In this document: positions 31,401 through 37,400 of the stretch, one piece after another
Position numbering within the stretch: the first letter of the stretch is position 1
How the letters are laid out: each line of letters begins with the position of its first letter
Source of the DNA: Symsagittifera roscoffensis
Taxonomy: Eukaryota > Xenacoelomorpha > Acoela > Convolutidae
DNA length: 64,000 nucleotides
NCBI RefSeq assembly: GCF_963678635.1
Contig: NC_087064.1
Location: 8,719,671 to 8,783,670 of the forward strand
Direction: 5' to 3'
The notes under the pieces: model-generated
Told to the model about the DNA's origin: nothing
Databases searched by the model: none
What the model saw: the letters and a program-made list of their open reading frames with translations, nothing else
Position numbers and translations under genes: made by a program

Positions 31401-34400
31401 CACTGGGAAACCTGATAATAAAATTCCATTTTCTGGATGGGAAAGCCACGTCTCACCGAATAGACGCGGGACAGATCCAAGTGCCATCCACTCCACTAAA
31501 GGAGCTGCCAAGAAAACAGATAAATATTGGTGTCGGTGCCTGTACCGTGGTTTTTGACAACTGATCAGAAAAAAAACAGCAACCCTGCTCGGGATCAAGG
31601 GACCTGCTGGAACACAAAATATAATTAGGGATTGAATCAAACCCAGGACCAAGATGTGAAATCAACATTTGTCTCAAATCCATCCTTACGACCAATCAAA
31701 CATATGGTGCCCTTATGGGAGATGGATTCACTTGAAAAGATCGGGACTAAAACGTGTTAAACAAGGGAATGCGACACACGAGGAATTGAACTAGCAAACA
31801 TGTCTAAAAGTACCTATTAGAAATGACATCTTTAACAAACTGGCAGGAACCACATGGGGTTGCGATTAGGATACCCTGGATCTCATATACAAGACAATAA
31901 GCCGTAGCGTTCTTTGCTATGCCGCACCCATCTGGTCTCCTAGCTTAAGTGATAATAGGTGGAAAGAGCTGCAAACAAAACAAAACAGGGCATTAGCGAC
32001 TATAACTGGGCGTATAATGATGTCTCCGATTGATCATTTACACACCGATTGTTCATTGAGACATCGACTGATCATTTACACACAAATATTACCTGTTAGA
32101 ACGCACAGCGAAATGCTAGCGAAACAAATTTCACTGAAATGTCATCTGTCAAACTTCACTGAGAAGTCATCTGTCATACAGGGTTGACAACCACATCGCC
32201 AGCTCCGTACTGAGCAAGCGCATAAACTAACCAACCTTACACCATCAACATCACAATGACATTTCCTGTGTTTTTGAACCATAACGGTGATGTGACCATC
32301 AAACAGTTTAGGCAGGGAATAAAAAAATCACACCAATAGATAAACTTATTACCCAAAATGAACAAGCAAATACCAAGAGACAAGCCGTCGAAAACAAGCT
32401 TAAAAGAAAAACAGCTGCAGAGAGCAACAAGAAGCAGGCTATCGCAGCGCCGAAGCGGTTACTCTGATCTGCTTATTAATTAATTCCAGAAATAAATCTA
32501 AAATAAGAAAAAGAACGCGGAATGCAAACAAAGCCCATATGGCAGCCACCACATGTTTAATTGTCCTAACAGGCTCATTTACTTAACAATAGGAAGCACG
32601 TGGAATGAACATTGTAATAAGGTAGCACAATTTCTCAACTCCCTACATAAAGAGAGCGAAATCCCTTAAGACAGGGTGACCACTTTTTTGAGAGAAAAAT
32701 AGTGACTATGACAATTTTTTTTATTTTTTGTTGACCTTTTTTTCAGGCCGGCCAAATTATTTTTTCAAGCTCTGCCAAAGCACTAAAAAGTCCCTGTTTT
32801 AGCCAAAAAATTTATGTGTTGTAGGCATAATTTTGAATAAACAGGCTGAAAAAGTCGGTTTTAGGCACTTTTTGAAAAATTTTAGGGTCTGTCAACAAAA
32901 ATAGTGTACTTGTAAATAGTGACCAATTAGTGACCAATAGTGACTGGTCACTAAAATAGTGACCAAGTGGTCACCCTGCCGTAAGAAATCGCAGCAAAAT
33001 TAACCGACGCACATTAGACGGAAAGTAGCCATTTCAAACAGGGAAGAAAACTACGCTCAGTCTCTGAAACAGGGTTTTGAGTAGTCGCCACACATGACTT
33101 TTTGCTTCATCGCCGTCAATGGTGATGAAGAACTTGTGGTATTTAATTCATCAGCCTGAATATACCCCTAGGACCCACAGAACTGGAGATTTGCACAGTA
33201 TTTACCTAGCAAACACTGGAGCACTTTCAAAACAATCTTATCCTGCAGATAAATACTGAGATGAGACGAAATGAAGTAACCAAGAACGGTGAAATCCCGC
33301 ATGCGCGAAGGAACGAAAGCGCAAAAACAGAAATCAGCCAATCAGATTTCAGTAATCTAAAATTTGGAAAGAAAGTAAACATTTCCAGGGACTGAATGAT
33401 TATATTGGCCGAATGTAAAACGGCAGAAATATGCAAGGTTTTCAAATTTTCACTGACCGCCGGCGAAATGGAACGAATTCAATATTTCAAGGGTTTCGTT
33501 ATAAAAGACGGAAAATATTTAACTCATTTTAATTGAATGGCAATTGAATCTTTTTAAAAAATGACTTTCGGCTAATTTTGTTTTCGGTCCGTCGCTTACA
33601 AGTTTTTTCGCCCATTCGTTCCTTCGCGCATGAAAATAGCCCCCACCATGAACACCAGAAACAAAACCAAGCACAAATAATCATTCTGGACCAGTCGTGA
33701 CGGCCACCAGTGCATGGTTAGAACATGGTTTAAACGGGGAAAAATGCTCAAACGTCAAAACGCGAATAATCGAATTTGCCTTAAAAAAAACAATATCATC
33801 ACGACCTATAAAAGAGTCTTCACTGCGTTCATTGACAGTGAAAACTTTTACGCAACCTAAGTGTCTTGACTTCGTTTTTGGTAAGAAACAAATAACCTGG
33901 TCTTTTCTGACGGCGCACGAGCACATCAGAATGGCCACACTAGCCGAGGCAGCCATGAACGCACTGAGTGGTCCATACAGCACAAACAGGTATCTGTACT
34001 GTTCAGATCCCCTGTCAACTTCACATTTATCCGCATCAACTTCACCAACGACATTGACGCCATTATCGTTCATCATACACTCTGTCTTATCTACAAGACT
34101 GACTGAATCTGTTCCCGCGTGGTGCTCCGCAGATTTTAGCTTGGATTGTCTTTTGTTTGCTATGAAAGACAATTTCTGAGGATTGTTGTTGACTCTCGTA
34201 GTCGATTGAGACCAAAAAAGACTGCAACTTTTCTTCAGTTTTCCATACGCGCTGAAATATACATTGACCATATACAGTTTAACTTCGAAATATGAAACTA
34301 CATTGCCAAAAGAATTCTGTAGCATAGTTAATTTATATTATCATGAGTTTCTGTTGACCTTATAGACATAGGTCAGATAAAAGAACTGTTTCGTGGGTTT

Positions 34401-37400
34401 AGAGAGACGTTAGATGGAAGGACAGAGACAATTCCAGTAGCATTTCTGTTATTCGACTATTTTCACAGCTTAAACTGACCTGTTTGCGAGGATGGTGACT
34501 GGTATGAGGTAGACTAGGAATGCATGGAGGGCCATGCCAGCATAGAACATGATCCACTGCAGATCCAACTCTTCAGCTTCAAGTGTACCTGCAAACAGGG
34601 GCACGCAAAAATATACGGTGATATTATGGAACCTTTCTCTAAATTATTCAAGTTTTTTCATAATGGAATTAGTTCAATCCACAAAATGGTACAAATCACT
34701 AAATTGTTGCCTAGAAAGTTTCCCGGGAAAAATTTCTTTTTCGAGCGGAGCTTGCTCGAGAATAACGTCATCGATTTAGCACTTAATTTCAGGTAACCCA
34801 GAACCTAAATTTCAAGCTCCATTTTCGCATCATTTTCACTTTTCGATATTTGGAGAAGGTGATTCGATTTTAGCAAAAGAACTTGAAGTGAATTTCAAAA
34901 CAAATCAAAAGGCTTGCACACGACACCTACTAGAGCGAAAATAAGACACAAAAACTCAAAAAATAAAAGTATGCTTTTTTAGTTAACCGTTGCGTGACGT
35001 CGTTTCCTTTGAGTCTGTCACCTCTGTCACGCCACCACTCTGAAACACAGACAATCTTTTTAGTTCACTAGCAAAGACTGGAATGCAAAGGGAGAAGAGA
35101 AAATCCACCCACCAATATTACCGCAAACAGACAGTTATGCTCTCGGGTAACGGAAAAATAATCCGTTCTCACAATTATATAGTGTTAATTTAGCATTTAT
35201 TAGATTAGAAACATCTTTCCAAAGCTCGTTCAATTATAGAAAACAGAGACGTAGCGGAACTTCGCTCTAGTTGCAATACGACAGACATAGCATTGCGAAA
35301 TAGCAGACAAAGATGAAACGAAAGCTAATAAGTAAAAAAAAAACAATATTTTGTCCCGAACGATGTTCAATTTGAGGAAAACGCGTCCGACAGTAAGCGT
35401 ACCGGCGTTAAACAACTTATCAGAAACATTAACTGAGCGGCAACTAAGCCGCCCTAATTTGGGTAAATCACCGTTGAGTCGAAAAAAAATTATGAAAAAT
35501 TTCGGGGTGCGAAGATCTGATGTTTGAGGTACAAAGATCTGAAAATATATGACTTTTTTCATCTGACTTGTTTCATTTTATATTCCGTTCTGAAAATATG
35601 AGACTTATTTCAATTTATGCTTCTGGCGGTGGATTTTATGTCATAGAACGCGAAAATGTTTAAAATCTGGTAAATTAACAAAAAAAAAAATATAGCCAAC
35701 AGGCAGTTGGAAAAAGCCAGAAAACCTCAACTTTCCAAGTTCAAAGTAGAAAGTATATGGCCTTAAAGCTCTTTGACATTTCAGAAAAAAATTTTTGATT
35801 GACACTTGATAAAAACTAGCCCAATTTGAGAAAACTGGATCAATAGGTCAATTTTTTCCGCTGGAAAATGATAAAAATTCAGTTCCATTTTCTAAACAAG
35901 AGGTCGATGCTGTTCTTTTGCTGTTCGAAAGTGGAGTGTGCCTTCCTTTCAACAAAGGAAAGGAACTGAACTTAAAACGACAAAACAGATAAGCCGACAA
36001 TAATGAGAGAAGCGATAGATCGACAATCTTTTTTAAAATTTTCACTTTGAAAAAACAGGTCTGGCCCGGATTCGAACCTAAGATCTTTTCCGTCCTAGGC
36101 ATTATCGTTAGCTCTGGCCCAGTATCGCAGATGCCAAAATCTGTGTTTATTATGAACCAAGCAATCAAGTGATTCTAATAAACTAGTTGTGAACCAGAAA
36201 AAGTCTACATTACGAATTGATAACACTTGCTAACCGCAAGCGTAATTATCTTCACTACAAAGGATATGAGAAATACAGATTTCTACTCAAGAAAAATCGA
36301 AAAAAACTTGCAAAAAACGTTACCTGTGAGAAAAATAATGACAAAAAATGAAAGTGGGTCGGCAAAATTTATTACAGCTTAATAAAATAAGTTGTCAAAA
36401 CTAAATCGATTTTGAAAAATTGCCCAGATACTAAAAGAAAAAAACAATTGGAAAACAAGCTGACATAATTCAAAAACAAAAATAGATGGCCTTAAAACTC
36501 TTCACAATTTCTGATTGACAATTTTTTGTTTAAAAAAACCCAATTTGAGAAAACTGGGTCAATAGGTAAAGTTTTTATTTCGCTGAGAAATCTTATCATT
36601 AAATTCCATTTTCGAAATTAGAAGTCGATCACGTTTTTCGCTACCTCTACACTTTTGCTGTTCGGTAGAGGAGTTTGCCTTCCTTTCAACGAAGAAAATG
36701 GACTCAACTTGAAAAGGAACCAAAAATCAAACCGCGAAAAACTTAATTTGAGCGTGAACAAATTTTGGTACCTTTCCTGAAAAAAAAACGAAACACAAAA
36801 ATCATCGCGACCTATATAAGAGTCTGAACTACGTTGATCGAGTCATAATAAGTAAAGTTTTTCAAGAAAGCTTTAAATAATTCAAAAAAGCACTGCTTTA
36901 TCAAGAGTACTCTGTAATAGCAACCAGCAACTTCATTAAACTTTTCAGAAAATGAGAAAGTCTTGTTGATTTATTATGGATCATTCAGTAAATTCTGTTG
37001 CACAAATTGTAAATCTAAAAAAAACGCTGGTTATGCCATATAGCGCTTGGTAACCGGAAGCGCAATAATCGATTGAAACTTTGGCAACCTTAACATACCA
37101 ATTCACATCGTGTTAACAGGCAAAATCGGTTAACATTGCAGAAAATTCAACAAGAGAAAATGTAGCAAAAGAAAACACGTCACACTAAAAAAATTGAAGC
37201 CCTGAATAATCTGAGAAAAATCTGAAGTTCCGTTAAAATTTTGCGACCACAATCTCAGGGATATACTTTCAAAATGGGGCCTAGAAAATTAGACGAAAAG
37301 CAAATAGACATGACTTAAAAAAACGAATTTAGACGTCGATGCAAAATTACAAATATGGGAAATTAGATGTAATTTTATTGTTCCTGTCTGAAATTTCTTT

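Noticed and set aside
31326-31695. Two overlapping minus-strand frames of 80 and 108 codons
   Set aside because: They run through an R1 end and a SINE-like sequence with tRNA-like boxes; no protein similarity recognised.
33697-34179. 160-codon plus-strand frame
   Set aside because: It is the antisense of exon 4 of the receptor-like gene, which has matching splice sites and phases on the minus strand.
35230-35562. 110-codon minus-strand frame with a hydrophobic patch
   Set aside because: No splice acceptor and donor pair fits the phases of exons 1 and 2, and exon 2 already restores the frame.
36050-36130. Functional tRNA gene
   Set aside because: The B-box core is perfect but the T-stem and acceptor stem do not pair properly, so a SINE head or pseudogene fits better.
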